64,000 nt of DNA from positions 1 to 64,000 of the forward strand of contig NZ_JAQZAL010000006.1 in NCBI RefSeq assembly GCF_028737205.1, in the 5' to 3' direction. This document shows positions 16,480 to 26,183 of this stretch, piece by piece (the stretch's first letter is position 1; every line of letters begins with the position of its first letter). Source of the stretch: Actinomycetospora lutea. GTDB taxonomy: Bacteria; Actinomycetota; Actinomycetes; Mycobacteriales; Pseudonocardiaceae. The notes under the pieces are model-generated. The model had not been told where the DNA came from and did no database searches. It saw only the letters and a list, made by a program, of their open reading frames with translations. Made by a program: the position numbers and the translations under genes.

Positions 16480-18648
16480 TCACTCCCCGCGCAGGGTCTG
16501 GCCCTTCTCCGCCTTCTCGACCAGCGAGGCCGGCGGCTGGAACCGGTCGCCGTAGGCCTTGGCGAGGATGCGGGCGCGCTCGACGAACCCGGGCAGGCCG
16601 CCGGGGTAGCCGTCGATGTACTGCGCCACGCCGCCGGTCCAGGCCGGGAAGCCGATGCCCATGATCGAGCCGATGTTGGCGTCGGCGATGGTGTGCAGGA
16701 CACCCTCGTCGAAGCACTTCACGGTCTCGAGGGCCTCGGCGAAGAGCATGCGCTCCTGCATGTCCTCGAACGGCAGGTCACCCTGCGCGGCCCCGAACTC
16801 CTCGGTCAGGCCGGGCCAGAGCCGCGTGCGCTTGCCCGACTCGTCGTACTCGTAGAACCCGGCGCCCGACGAGCGGCCCTTGCGGCCGAGCTCGACCATC
16901 CGGTCGATGATCGCCTCGGAGGGGTGCTCCACCCAGGTGCCGCCGGATTCCTCGACGCCGCGGCGGGTCTCCTGGCGGATCTTCTGCGGCAGCGTCAGGG
17001 TGAGCTCGTCCATGAGCTGCAGCGGCGGGGCCGGGTACCCGGCCTGCGAGCCCGCCTGCTCGATCGACGACGGCGCCGCGCCCTCGCCCAGCATCGCGAC
17101 GGCCTCGTTGATGAACGTGCCGATGACGCGGCTGGTGAAGAACCCGCGGCTGTCGGAGACGACGATCGGCGTCTTCTTGATCTGCAGGGCGATGTCGATC
17201 GCCTTGGCCAGCGTGGCGTCGCTGGTCCTCTCGCCCTTGATGATCTCCAGGAGCGGCATCTTGTCGACCGGCGAGAAGAAGTGCAGGCCGACGAAGTCCT
17301 CGGGGCGGTCGACGCCCTCGGCGAGCCCGGTGATGGGCAGCGTCGAGGTGTTCGAGCCCAGCACGGCGTCGGGCGCCAGGTGCGGGAGGATCTCGGCGAA
17401 GACCTGCTTCTTGAGGTCCGGGCTCTCGAAGACGGCCTCGATGACGAGGTCGGCGCCCGCGGCGGCCGACGCGTCGGCGGTCGGCGTGATGCGCGCGAGC
17501 ACCTCGTCGGCCTTCTCCTGGGTCTGCTTGCCGCGCGAGACGGCCTTGTCCAGGATCTTCTGCGAGTACGCCTTGCCCTTCTCGGCGTTCTCCTGGCTGA
17601 CGTCCTTGAGGACGACCTCCAGGCCCGACATCGCGCACGAGTACGCGATGCCCGCGCCCATCATCCCGGCGCCGAGCACGACCACCTTGCGGGCGGTGTG
17701 CTTCTCGTAGCCGTCGGGCCGCGAGGCGCCCTTGTTGATGGCCTGCAGGTCGAAGAAGAACGCGCGGGTCATGTTCGTCGACACCTGGCCGCAGGCGAGC
17801 TCGGCGAAGTAGCGCGACTCGATCGTGCCGGCGTTGTCGATGTCGACCTGCGAGCCCTCGACGGCCGCGTCCATGATCAGGTACGGCGCGGGCATCGGGG
17901 CGTTCTTGAGCTGCTTGCGCAGGTTGGCCGGGAACGCCGGGAGGTTCGCGGCGAACTTCGGCGTCGACGGCGTGCCGCCGGGGATCTTGTAGCCCTTCTG
18001 GTCCCAGGGCTGCACGGCCTCCGGGTTGGCCTTGATCCACTCCTTGGCCTTCGACAGCAGCTCCTCGGGGCTGTCGACGACCTCGTGCACGAGGCCCGCC
18101 TCGAGCGCGGCCCGCGGGGCGCGCTGCTGGCCCTGCAGCAGCACGTTCATGAGGCCGTCGGCCAGGCCGAGCAGGCGCACGACGCGCACGACGCCGCCGC
18201 CGCCGGGCAGCAGGCCGAGCGTGACCTCGGGCAGCCCGATCTTCGAGCCCCTGGCGTCGAGGGCGATGCGGTGGTGGCAGGCCAGCGCGATCTCGAGGCC
18301 GCCGCCCAGCGCCGCGCCGCTGATGGCGGCGACGACCGGCTTGCCCAGGGTCTCCAGGCGCCGCATCAGCTTCTTGATCTGCTGGGACTGGTCGAAGACC
18401 TTCTGCGCGTCGGCCTTCGTGTACTTCACGAGGTCGTCGAGGTTGCCGCCCGCGAAGAAGGTCTTCTTCGCCGAGGTCAGCACGACGCCGGTGATCGAGT
18501 CCTTCTCGGACTCGAGACGCTGCAGCGTCTCGGCGAAGTCCTCGCCGAACTTGGCGTTCATCGTGTTGGCCGAGGCGGTCGGGTCGTCCATCGTCAGCGT
18601 GACGATGCCGTCCCCGTCGGCCTCCCACCGGAACATGTTCTCGGACAC
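16480..18648 (-). CDS. fadB: Multifunctional enoyl-CoA hydratase / 3-hydroxyacyl-CoA dehydrogenase
   Basis: A 722-residue beta-oxidation enzyme. The N-terminal crotonase domain (1-200) has the oxyanion segment [11 protein letters not shown] with Glu119 and a second catalytic Glu141 in [16 protein letters not shown] linker leads to the NAD-binding Rossmann domain beginning [12 protein letters not shown] (326-333). The dehydrogenase His456 is in [18 protein letters not shown], and the C-terminal 3HCDH domains follow ([27 protein letters not shown]). It starts at ATG 18648 and lies 44 bases downstream of the thiolase on the same strand, so the two make a classic fadA-fadB operon. The operator at 19940 would control both. 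The hairpin at 16389 ends the unit. Confidence 0.93.
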   Translation of the reverse strand: MSENMFRWEADGDGIVTLTMDDPTASANTMNAKFGEDFAETLQRLESEKDSITGVVLTSAKKTFFAGGNLDDLVKYTKADAQKVFDQSQQIKKLMRRLETLGKPVVAAISGAALGGGLEIALACHHRIALDARGSKIGLPEVTLGLLPGGGGVVRVVRLLGLADGLMNVLLQGQQRAPRAALEAGLVHEVVDSPEELLSKAKEWIKANPEAVQPWDQKGYKIPGGTPSTPKFAANLPAFPANLRKQLKNAPMPAPYLIMDAAVEGSQVDIDNAGTIESRYFAELACGQVSTNMTRAFFFDLQAINKGASRPDGYEKHTARKVVVLGAGMMGAGIAYSCAMSGLEVVLKDVSQENAEKGKAYSQKILDKAVSRGKQTQEKADEVLARITPTADASAAAGADLVIEAVFESPDLKKQVFAEILPHLAPDAVLGSNTSTLPITGLAEGVDRPEDFVGLHFFSPVDKMPLLEIIKGERTSDATLAKAIDIALQIKKTPIVVSDSRGFFTSRVIGTFINEAVAMLGEGAAPSSIEQAGSQAGYPAPPLQLMDELTLTLPQKIRQETRRGVEESGGTWVEHPSEAIIDRMVELGRKGRSSGAGFYEYDESGKRTRLWPGLTEEFGAAQGDLPFEDMQERMLFAEALETVKCFDEGVLHTIADANIGSIMGIGFPAWTGGVAQYIDGYPGGLPGFVERARILAKAYGDRFQPPASLVEKAEKGQTLRGE

Positions 18649-18692
18649 TGCGGTGATCGCTCCTGTCGTCGGTCGGTCGGTTCCGGGGTGGC

Positions 18693-19901
18693 TCAGACGC
18701 GCTCGATGATGGTGGCGACACCCATGCCGCCGCCGATGCAGAGCGTGACGATGGCGCGGCGCAGGTCGCGGCGCTCGAGCTCGTCGACGATCGTGCCGAC
18801 GAGCATCGCGCCGGTGGCGCCCAGCGGGTGGCCGAGCGCGATGGCGCCGCCGGCGACGTTGGTGCGCTCGTGCGGGAAGCCGAGGTCGCGCATCAGCTTC
18901 ATCGGCACGGCGGCGAACGCCTCGTTGATCTCGAGGAGGTCGATGTCGTCGACGGTCATGCCGGCCTTGGCCAGGACCTTCTCGCAGGCCGGCGTCGGGC
19001 CGGTCAGCATGATCGTCGGGTCGGCGCCGGAGACGGCGGTGGCGACGATGCGGGCGCGCGGGGTGAGGCCGTTCTGCTTGCCGGCCTCCTCGGTGCCCAG
19101 CAGCACGAGCGCGGCGCCGTCGACGATGCCCGAGCTGTTGCCCGGGTGGTGGACGTGGTTGATCGCCTCGACCCAGTGGTACTTCTGCAGGGCCACCGCG
19201 TCGAAGCCGCCCATGTCACCGATGCCGGCGAACGACGGCTTGAGGCTCGAGAGCCCCTCCATCGTCGTCTCGCGGACGTGCTCGTCGTGGTCGAGCACGG
19301 TCAGGCCGTTGCGGTCGAGGACGGGCACGATCGAGCGCTCGAAGGCGCCGTCGGCCCACGACTTCGCGGCGCGGGTCTGCGACTCGAGCGCGTAGGCGTC
19401 GACGTCCTCGCGGCTGAAGCCCTCGAGGGTGGCGATGAGGTCGGCGCCGATGCCCTGGGGCACGAAGGAGGTCTTGAAGTTGGTCTCCGGGTCCATCGCC
19501 CAGGCGCCGCCGTCGGAGGCCATCGGGACGCGGGACATGGACTCGACGCCGCCCGCGACGATGAGGTCCTCGTACCCGGAGCGGACGCGCTGGCCGGCCT
19601 GGTTGACGGCCTCGAGGCCCGAGGCGCAGAAGCGGTTGAGCTGGACGCCGCCGACGTGGTCGGGCAGGCCCGCGGCGATGGCGGCGGTCTTGGCGATGTC
19701 GCCGCCCTGGTCGCCGATCGGGGACACGCAGCCGAGAACGACGTCCTCGATCTTGTCGGGGTCGAGCTCCGGGTTGCGCTTGCGCAGCTCGTCGATCAGG
19801 CCGACGACCAGCGACACCGGCTTGGTCGCGTGCAGCGAACCGGTGGCCTTGCCCCGGCCCCGCGGGGTGCGGAGGGCGTCGTAGATGAATGCCTCGGTCA
19901 C
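18693..19901 (-). CDS. fadA: Acetyl-CoA acetyltransferase (thiolase)
   Basis: A 402-residue thiolase performing the last beta-oxidation step. Cys92 in [11 protein letters not shown] is the acyl-enzyme nucleophile; GHPLGATGA carries the activating His and CIGGGMG the second Cys. NEAFA is also present. GTG 19901 is chosen for AAGGGATCC upstream and for the family start [14 protein letters not shown]; the frame is open 13 codons further. It is the first gene of a two-gene operon with fadB. A strong inverted repeat at 19940-19958, 39 bases upstream of the start, is placed to act as an operator. Confidence 0.94.
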   Translation of the reverse strand: MTEAFIYDALRTPRGRGKATGSLHATKPVSLVVGLIDELRKRNPELDPDKIEDVVLGCVSPIGDQGGDIAKTAAIAAGLPDHVGGVQLNRFCASGLEAVNQAGQRVRSGYEDLIVAGGVESMSRVPMASDGGAWAMDPETNFKTSFVPQGIGADLIATLEGFSREDVDAYALESQTRAAKSWADGAFERSIVPVLDRNGLTVLDHDEHVRETTMEGLSSLKPSFAGIGDMGGFDAVALQKYHWVEAINHVHHPGNSSGIVDGAALVLLGTEEAGKQNGLTPRARIVATAVSGADPTIMLTGPTPACEKVLAKAGMTVDDIDLLEINEAFAAVPMKLMRDLGFPHERTNVAGGAIALGHPLGATGAMLVGTIVDELERRDLRRAIVTLCIGGGMGVATIIERV

Positions 19902-19938
19902 GGGTGGATCCCTTCGCAGATGCGAGCCGACTGCTCTC

Positions 19939-19958
19939 AACAGTCATGATGGACTGTT
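19939..19958. promoter_or_regulatory. Operator-like inverted repeat upstream of fadA-fadB
   Basis: AACAGTC (19939-19945) and GACTGTT (19952-19958) form a perfect 7-base inverted repeat around ATGATG. The 19-mer from 19940 matches the sites at 16198, 23108 and 26184. It lies in the divergent region between fadA and the ChoD-like oxidase and could affect either. Confidence 0.65.
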
Positions 19959-20045
19959 TTGCGCAGGTGTCAACGCCGCCTACTGGCGAGTAGGGTCGTG
20001 CGGCTCTCGTTGACACGTTGCCAACGACTGGCGAGGCTGGATCGC

Positions 20046-21809
20046 GTGCCCGGCCCGCGCCCCGAGACCGACCCCGAGCCCGACTACGACGTCATCGTGG
20101 TGGGCTCGGGCTTCGGCGGCTCGGTCACCGCACTGCGCCTGACCGAGAAGGGGTACCGCGTCGGGGTGCTCGAGGCCGGGCGCCGCTTCGCCGACCACGA
20201 GTTCCCCGCCACGTCCTGGCACCTGCGCGACTACCTGTGGGCGCCGTGGGCCCGCTGCTTCGGCATCTTCCGGGCGACCCCGTTGCGCGACGTCCTCGTG
20301 CTCTCCGGTGCCGGCGTCGGCGGGGGCTCGCTCGTGTACGCCAACACGCTCTACCGCCCTCCGCGCGCCTTCTACGACGACCCGCAGTGGGCCGGTGTCA
20401 CCGACTGGGCCGACGAGCTCGACCCGGCCTACGACCAGGCCGCCCGCATGCTCGGCGTGACCACCTACCCGCGCGTCTCGCCCTCGGACGCGGTCATGCG
20501 CGACGTCGCCGAGGAGATGGGCGTCGGCCACACCTACCGGGCCGCCGACGTCGGCGTCTTCTTCGGCGCGCCGCCCGGCGAGCAGGTGCCCGACCCCTAC
20601 TTCGGCGGCGCGGGACCGTCGCGGCACGGCTGCCGGCACTGCGGCGAGTGCATGACCGGCTGCCGGCACGACGCCAAGAACACGCTGGTCAAGAACTACC
20701 TCTACCTCGCGGAGGCCGCCGGCGCCGAGGTGCACCCGATGACGACGGCGACCGCGATCCGCCCGCGCGGCGGCGACCTGTCCGGGGCGTCGGGCTACGA
20801 GGTCGACGTGCGCGCCACCGGTCGCCCGGGCCGTCGGCGCACCCTGCGGGCCGACCAGGTCGTCGTCGCCGCCTCCGCGCTCGGCACCCAGCGGCTGCTG
20901 CACCGGCTGCGCCGCCGCGGCGACCTGCCCCGCATCTCCCCGCGGCTCGGGGAGCTCTCGCGCACCAACTCCGAGGCGATCCTCGCCGCCCGCACCGCCA
21001 GCGAGGCCGCCGACTTCACCCGCGGCGTCTCGATCACCTCGTCGATCCACCCCGACGAGCACACCCACGTCGAGCCGGTGCGCTACGGGCGCGGCTCCAA
21101 CCTGCTGGCGCTGCTCTCGGCCGTGCTGGTCGACGGGACCTCGGCGGCGGACGACGCGTCACGGGGCGAGCGCGGTCCCTCGTGGCGGCGCATCGCGGGC
21201 GAGCTCGTGCGGTCGCGGGGGACGCTGCGCGCGCTGCACCGCCCGCGGCGCTGGGCCGAGCAGTCGATCGTGCTGCTGGTGATGCAGACGCTGGACAACT
21301 CGCTGACCCTGCGGCCGCGCCGGTTCCTCGGCGGGTTGCGCTCCCGCCCGGGCGCCGGGACGCCGAACCCGGCGTGGATCCCCGCCGGCCACGAGGTGGC
21401 CCGGCGCGTGGCCCGGCGCATGGGCGGCTTCCCCGTGGGCGCGAGCTCGACGCTGGTGAACCTCCCGGTGACCGGCCACTTCCTCGGCGGCGCGGTGATC
21501 TCCGAGTCGCCGGCGTCCGGTGTCGTCGACCCGTACCACCGGCTGCACGGGCACCCCGGCGTCCACGTCGTCGACGGGTCGACGGTGCCGGCGAACCTCG
21601 GCGTGAACCCGTCGCTGCCGATCACCGCGCTGGCCGAGCGGGCGATGTCGCTGTGGCCCCGCCGCGGCGAGCCCGACCCCCGCCCGGCGCCCGGCGCGCC
21701 CTACGAGCGCGTCACCCCCGTGGCGCCGCAGCACCCCGCCGTGCCCGCGGAGGCGCCCGGCGCCCTGCGCATCGACCTCCCCACCCCGACCCTGGGAGCC
21801 CGACCGTGA
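20046..21809 (+). CDS. choD: GMC-type FAD oxidoreductase (ChoD-like cholesterol oxidase)
   Basis: A 587-residue flavoprotein resembling mycobacterial ChoD. The dinucleotide-binding motif is DYDVIVVGSGFGGSVTALRL with EAGRRF downstream; the second FAD contact is SGAGVGGGSLVYANTLY. Further family marks are GCRHCGECMTGCRHDAKNTLVKNYLYLAE (Cys-rich), SITSSIHPDEHTHVEPVRYG and the C-terminal GVHVVDGSTVPANLGVNPSLPITALAERA. GTG 20046 starts the protein just before the acidic lead into the FAD fold. Its stop overlaps the next start (GTGA). Oxidation of a 3-hydroxysteroid is suggested by the family but unproven; many ChoD-like proteins have other or unknown substrates. Confidence 0.82.
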   Translation: MPGPRPETDPEPDYDVIVVGSGFGGSVTALRLTEKGYRVGVLEAGRRFADHEFPATSWHLRDYLWAPWARCFGIFRATPLRDVLVLSGAGVGGGSLVYANTLYRPPRAFYDDPQWAGVTDWADELDPAYDQAARMLGVTTYPRVSPSDAVMRDVAEEMGVGHTYRAADVGVFFGAPPGEQVPDPYFGGAGPSRHGCRHCGECMTGCRHDAKNTLVKNYLYLAEAAGAEVHPMTTATAIRPRGGDLSGASGYEVDVRATGRPGRRRTLRADQVVVAASALGTQRLLHRLRRRGDLPRISPRLGELSRTNSEAILAARTASEAADFTRGVSITSSIHPDEHTHVEPVRYGRGSNLLALLSAVLVDGTSAADDASRGERGPSWRRIAGELVRSRGTLRALHRPRRWAEQSIVLLVMQTLDNSLTLRPRRFLGGLRSRPGAGTPNPAWIPAGHEVARRVARRMGGFPVGASSTLVNLPVTGHFLGGAVISESPASGVVDPYHRLHGHPGVHVVDGSTVPANLGVNPSLPITALAERAMSLWPRRGEPDPRPAPGAPYERVTPVAPQHPAVPAEAPGALRIDLPTPTLGARP

Positions 21810-22525
21810 CGACCTACCCGCCCGAGCCCTGGACGCTCGTCGGCCGCATGGACGTGTCGACCTTCCTGGTGCCGACCGACACGCTGCCCACCGCGACCTG
21901 GCCCGACGGCTGGACCCCGCTCGTCCTCGGCGGGCACACGCCCGTCGGCGCGGCGTGGGTGCGCTACGACCCCGGCGGGGTCCTGAGCTACCGCGAGCTG
22001 CTGGTGGCCGTCGCCGGGCGCGTGGGCGCGCGCATCCGCCCGCACATCGTCGCGATCTGGGTCGACAGCCCCGCCTCGCGCGACGGCGGGCGTGAGCTCT
22101 GGGGCATCCCCAAGGGCCTCGCGAGCTTCAGCGGGTTCGACGAAGGCACGCCCACGATGACCCTCGAGGGGGCCGCGCGCCCCGCCGCGCGGGCGGTCCT
22201 GCGCCACGGCCCGCGCCTGCCCGGGCGCCCGCCCCTCGGCTTCACCCTCGCCCAGGACCTCCACGGGCGGCGGTGGGAGAGCCCGGTGGCGAGCCGGGCC
22301 ACGCTCGGCATGCTGCGCGCCGACTGGCGCTTCGACGTCGAGGGCCCGCTGCGGTTCCTCGCCGGCAAGCGCCCGATCGTCTCGGCGACCCTCCATGACT
22401 TCGCGATGCTCTTCGGGATGACGCCGACCGATCGCGCGAAGGACGAGCAGGACAACGAGCGATGCGGCATCGCTGGCGTCACACGCCAGGATCGCCACAC
22501 GCTCGGTTCCGCGACACGCCGATGA
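21806..22525 (+). CDS. Acetoacetate decarboxylase-like protein
   Basis: A 239-residue protein starting at GTG 21806, which overlaps the choD stop, so translation is probably coupled. The ADC-superfamily core is visible: YRELLVAVAGRVGARIRPHIVAIWVDSPASRDGGRELWGIPK, where ELWGIPK corresponds to the E-GFPK motif carrying the Schiff-base lysine. The C-terminus after FGMTPTDRAKDEQ is atypical and overlaps the next gene's start by four bases. The family includes decarboxylases and enzymes acting on beta-keto acids and lactones. Coupling to a sterol-oxidase-like gene suggests a role on its product, but that is inference. Confidence 0.72.
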   Translation: MTTYPPEPWTLVGRMDVSTFLVPTDTLPTATWPDGWTPLVLGGHTPVGAAWVRYDPGGVLSYRELLVAVAGRVGARIRPHIVAIWVDSPASRDGGRELWGIPKGLASFSGFDEGTPTMTLEGAARPAARAVLRHGPRLPGRPPLGFTLAQDLHGRRWESPVASRATLGMLRADWRFDVEGPLRFLAGKRPIVSATLHDFAMLFGMTPTDRAKDEQDNERCGIAGVTRQDRHTLGSATRR

Positions 22526-23121
22526 GTGCCCCGGTCCGCGGCCGGCGCCTCGACCCCGACGCGCGTCGCGAGGAGATCGTCGCCGGGGCGCTGCGCCTGT
22601 TCGCCGCGCACCCCTACGCCGCGGTCTCGACCACCGACCTCGCCCGCGAGGCCGGCGTCGCCCGCGGGCTGATCAACCACTACTTCGGCACCAAGCGCGG
22701 GCTCTACCTCGAGGTCGTGCGGCGCCTGACGACGATCCCCGAGGTGGCCGTCGCCGAGCTGCCGCCGGGCACGGTCGAGGTGCGCGCCGGCGCGGCCGTG
22801 GACTGGTTCCTCGACGCGGTCGAACGCCACCGCGGCCTGTGGCTCTCGGTCGGCACGGGTGCGGCGGGCGACATCGACGTCGACGCGATCCTGGCCGAGG
22901 CCGACGAGATCGCCGCCGACCGCGTCCTCGCCGCGCTCGCGCCCGGCGCACCCGACGACCCGTACCGCGCCCGCGTGCGCTCGTTCTTCGGCCTGGTCCG
23001 CTCGGCGTCCCGCGAGTGGCTGGTGCGCGGCACGCTCGACCGCGCCGGCACCCGGGCGCTCCTCGTCGACGTCCTGCTCGCGGTGCTGCGTGGTCCGGGC
23101 CCCGGTGACAGTCAGGTTTGA
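22522..23121 (+). CDS. TetR family transcriptional regulator
   Basis: A 199-residue regulator. The helix-turn-helix is at residues about 14-60: RREEIVAGALRLFAAHPYAAVSTTDLAREAGVARGLINHYFGTKRGLYLEV in family terms, with the Y-F-K end typical of TetR_N. The C-terminal ligand domain is Ala/Asp-rich. It starts at ATG 22522, overlapping the stop of the decarboxylase-like gene, so it belongs to the choD unit and probably reports on that pathway. The tail ends in the operator-like repeat that precedes the next TetR gene. Confidence 0.85.
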   Translation: MSAPVRGRRLDPDARREEIVAGALRLFAAHPYAAVSTTDLAREAGVARGLINHYFGTKRGLYLEVVRRLTTIPEVAVAELPPGTVEVRAGAAVDWFLDAVERHRGLWLSVGTGAAGDIDVDAILAEADEIAADRVLAALAPGAPDDPYRARVRSFFGLVRSASREWLVRGTLDRAGTRALLVDVLLAVLRGPGPGDSQV

Positions 23122-23126
23122 CCGTT
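23108..23126. promoter_or_regulatory. Operator-like repeat upstream of the second TetR gene
   Basis: The sequence is ACAGTCAGGTTTGACCGTT, with GTCA-GGTT-TGAC at its core (23111-23122). It overlaps the last codons of the preceding TetR gene and ends 62 bases before the next start, which fits autoregulation. It matches the sites at 16198, 19940 and 26184. Confidence 0.6.
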
Positions 23127-23188
23127 CGCGGTCGCGGCGGCACGATCGTCCGCGACACGTGACCGGCGAGCAGACGGGGGGAGTCGAG

Positions 23189-23854
23189 ATGGTGAGCAGC
23201 CGCGCCGCGGCCGAGCCCGAGCGACGGTCCCGCGAGCAGCGGACGTCCGACAGTCGCACGCGCATCCTCGACGCGGCCGTGGCCTGTCTCGTGGAGTCGG
23301 GCTACGCCGGCACCACCACGCTGACCATCCAGAACCGCGCCGGGGTGTCCCGCGGGCGCCTGCTGCACCACTTCCCGTCGAAGGAGAACCTGCTCGTCGC
23401 CGCCGCGCAGCACCTGGCGACCAGCCGCTTCGCCGAGGACGGGCTCGCGCGCGCCGACCTGCCCGCCGCCGACGTCGACGCCGACGCGCGGCTCGACCGC
23501 GCGGTCGAGGTCATGTGGTGGACCTATCAGCAGGCCTACTTCTGGGCCTCGGTCGAGCTGTGGACCGCGGCGCGCACCGACCCGTCGCTGGCCGCGGCGC
23601 TCCTGCCCGCCGAGCGGCGCCTCGGGGCGGCCATCCGCCAGACCGTCGACGCGTTCTTCGAGGACTACGCCGAGCCGGCCCGCGCCGCGCTGCTGCGCGA
23701 GACCCTGCTGACGAGCATGCGCGGGGTGGCGCTGACCTACGGCTTCGACCCCCGCGACCCGCAGACCGACCCGCACCTCGAGCAGTGGAAGCAGCTCGCC
23801 AGGATGCTGCTGCTGCTGCCCGAGGGCGGGCCCGGTCCGGTCGAGGTCAGTTAG
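23189..23854 (+). CDS. TetR family regulator, candidate fatty-acid repressor
   Basis: A 221-residue TetR protein starting at ATG 23189 behind GGGGGGAG. Residues about 15-65 form the DNA-binding domain: SRTRILDAAVACLVESGYAGTTTL, then RAGVSRGRLLHHFPSKENLLVAAAQHL. The ligand domain contains the Trp-rich VMWWTYQQAYFWASVELWTAARTD, a pocket composition seen in acyl-CoA-responsive TetR proteins. Four copies of one inverted repeat lie before this gene and before the mcr, fadA and acyl-CoA dehydrogenase/fadD genes. It is therefore the best candidate for a local repressor of beta-oxidation, although the TetR at 22522 cannot be excluded. It overlaps the end of the downstream opposing gene by four bases. 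Confidence 0.85.
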   Translation: MVSSRAAAEPERRSREQRTSDSRTRILDAAVACLVESGYAGTTTLTIQNRAGVSRGRLLHHFPSKENLLVAAAQHLATSRFAEDGLARADLPAADVDADARLDRAVEVMWWTYQQAYFWASVELWTAARTDPSLAAALLPAERRLGAAIRQTVDAFFEDYAEPARAALLRETLLTSMRGVALTYGFDPRDPQTDPHLEQWKQLARMLLLLPEGGPGPVEVS

Positions 23855-24946
23855 AGCAGCGACTTCAGCGTCTCGAGCGACGACTTCACGGTGTCGTGGT
23901 CGGGCTCGAGGGGCTGGATGTTGAGCTGCGTGACGCCCGCGGCGGCGAACTCGCGGACCTGCTCGGCGACCTCGTCCTCGCTGCCGATCAGCGACACCGC
24001 GTGCACGAGCTCCTCGGGCACCTTCTCCGCCGCCTCGTCCTTGCGACCGGACAGGTAGAGGTCCTGGATCTCGGCCGCCTCGTCGGCGAAGCCGTAGCGC
24101 GCGGCGAGGTCGTTGTAGAAGTTCTTGCCCTTCGCGCCCATCCCGCCCACGTAGAGGGCGAGCTGGGGACGCACGTGCTCGCGCAGCTTCCCGGCGCCCG
24201 GACCGACGGCGAACGGCACGTTGACCGAGGTCTGCAGCTCGCCCAGCGACGGGTCGCGGCGGGCCTTGCCGGCCTCCAGCGCGGAGCCCCACACCTCGTG
24301 CGCGCGGCCCGGGTGGAACCAGATCGGCTCCCACACCTCGGCGAGCTCGGCGGCCAGCTCGACGTTCTTCGGCCCGAGCGCGGCCAGCATGACCGGGATC
24401 CGCTCCCGCACCGGGTGGTTGATCAGCTTGAGGGGCTTGCCGAGCCCGGTGCCCTGCTCCGGGGGCAGCGGGACGGTGTAGTGCTTGCCGGAGTACTGCA
24501 CCTTCTCGCGGCGCCACACCTGCCGGCAGATCTCGACGATCTCGCGCGTGCGCCCGACCGGGGCGTCGTACCTGATCCCGTGGAAGCCCTCGATGACCTG
24601 CGGCCCCGAGGCGCCCATGCCGAGCACGAAGCGTCCGTCGGACACGTAGTCGAGCCCCGCCGCGGTCATCGCCGTCAGCGACGGCGTGCGCGTGTAGATC
24701 TGGACGATCCCGGACTCGCTGGCTCGCCACCCGAGGGTCACGTTGCACTTCACCCCGACCTCGGGTGTGCACCCGCGAGGTGCGCGCCGCGATGTAGCCG
24801 AGCTGGCTGACCGCGTCGAAGCTGTACAGCTCCGCGACGCTCACCGCGTCGAGCCCGATCTCCTCGAGCTCGACGAGCTTCTCGACGGTCTCGCGGAACC
24901 CGCCGTGGGCGTAGGCGATGCCCATCCCGACCTTCATCGCGCTCAT
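23851..24946 (-). pseudogene. F420-dependent LLM-class oxidoreductase, frame-disrupted
   Basis: A luciferase-like, F420-dependent oxidoreductase in two frames. The N-terminal piece starts at ATG 24946, overlapping the dehydrogenase stop (ATGA), and reads MKVGMGIAYAHGGF, EEIGLDAVSVAELYSFDAVSQLGYIAARTSRV. The C-terminal piece resumes in another frame at SGIVQIYTRTPSLTAMTAAGLDY and continues through GRFVLGMGASGPQVIEGFHG to the stop at 23851. The expected join of a few residues is replaced by about 55 bases (roughly 24722-24776). These contain the inverted repeat CACCCGAGG...CCTCGGGTG and shift the frame. Unless the assembly is wrong, the enzyme is broken. A shorter product from an internal start (GTG near 24753) would lack the N-terminal strand-helix units. 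Confidence 0.75.
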
Positions 24947-26085
24947 CCGAGCACCACCCGTCCGATGATCTCCTTCATGATCTCGGTGGTGCCGCCGTAG
25001 ATCGTCTGGACGCGGGTGTCGAGGTACGCCTTGGCGACCGGGTACTCCTTCATGTAGCCGTAGCCGCCGTGCAGCTGGAGGCATCCGTCGATGACCTCCT
25101 TGGCCGACTCGCTGGCCCAGTACTTGGCCATCGAGGCGTCGGCCGGGCCGAGCTTGCCCTCGTTCAGCTCGGTGATGCAGCGGTCCACGAAGGTCCGGGT
25201 CACGGCGAGCTTGGTGGCCAGCTCGGCGGTGGTGAACCGCACCGTCTGGAGCTTCGCGAGCGGCTTGCCGAACGCGGTGCGCTCCTTGACGTAGGTGATC
25301 GTGTCGTCGAGCACCCGCTCCGCGCCCGCCGTGGCGCCGACGGCGATCGAGAGCCGCTCGCGGGGCAGGTTCTGCATCAGGTAGATGAAGCCCTTGCCCT
25401 CCTCGCCGAGCAGGTTCGACGCGGGCACGCGGACGTCGGTGAAGGACAGCTCGGCGGTGTCCTGGGCGGACATGCCGATCTTCTCGAGGTTGCGGCCGCG
25501 CTCGAAGCCGGGGGTGTCGCGCTCGACGACGATGAGGCTGAAGCCGTGCGCGCCGGCGTCGGGGTCGGTCTTGCAGACGACGATCACGAGGTCGGACATG
25601 ATGCCGTTCGTGATGAACGTCTTCTGACCGTTGATCACCCACTCGTCGCCGTCGCGGACGGCGCGGGTCTGGATGCCCTGCAGATCGGAGCCGGTGCCCG
25701 GCTCGGTCATCGCGATCGCCGTGATCATCTCGCCGGTGCAGAAGCGCGGCAGCCAGCGCTGCTTCTGCTCGTCGGTGGTCAGCTCCGTGAGGTACGGCGC
25801 GATGACGTCGTTGTGCAGCGTGAAGCCCAACCCGCTCGTGCCGGCCCGGGCGACCTCCTCGGTGACGACCCACTGGAAGCGCAGGTCGGGCGAGCCGCCG
25901 CCGCCGTACTGCTCGGGGACGTCCATGCCCAGCAGGCCTGTCTTCCCGGCGGCGTGCCAGATCTCGCGGCTGACGTGGCCCTGCTTCTCCCACTCCGGGT
26001 GGTGCGGGACGGCCTCCTTCTCCAGGAAGTCCCGGACCATCTGCCGGAAGTCGTTGTGCTCGTCGGAGAAGATCGTGCGCTCCAC
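24943..26085 (-). CDS. fadE: Acyl-CoA dehydrogenase (long-chain/isovaleryl-type active site)
   Basis: A 380-residue FAD enzyme catalysing the first beta-oxidation step. Signature segments are TEPGTGSDLQGIQT (about 127-140, flavin and substrate binding), WVINGQKTFITNG and the C-terminal QLHGGYGYMKEYPV, followed by TIYGGTTEIMKEIIGR. The usual YEGT glutamate is Gly here, so the catalytic base is probably Glu243 in LPRERL, as in long-chain and isovaleryl-CoA dehydrogenases. It starts at ATG 26085. It is followed by the F420 oxidoreductase with ATGA coupling and diverges from fadD across a region holding the shared operator. Confidence 0.92.
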   Translation of the reverse strand: MERTIFSDEHNDFRQMVRDFLEKEAVPHHPEWEKQGHVSREIWHAAGKTGLLGMDVPEQYGGGGSPDLRFQWVVTEEVARAGTSGLGFTLHNDVIAPYLTELTTDEQKQRWLPRFCTGEMITAIAMTEPGTGSDLQGIQTRAVRDGDEWVINGQKTFITNGIMSDLVIVVCKTDPDAGAHGFSLIVVERDTPGFERGRNLEKIGMSAQDTAELSFTDVRVPASNLLGEEGKGFIYLMQNLPRERLSIAVGATAGAERVLDDTITYVKERTAFGKPLAKLQTVRFTTAELATKLAVTRTFVDRCITELNEGKLGPADASMAKYWASESAKEVIDGCLQLHGGYGYMKEYPVAKAYLDTRVQTIYGGTTEIMKEIIGRVVLG

Positions 26086-26183
26086 CGGGTGGCCTCCACT
26101 GTGGGTGGTTCGGACGCCGTCGCGGTCCCGAGGCGTCCCGGGAACCGTGCCGGTCCGGCTCAGCGTGACCGCACCGGCGGGTA

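Noticed and set aside
16348-19395. A 1,015-codon open frame on the plus strand
   Set aside because: It is antisense to fadB and fadA and lacks any recognisable domain.
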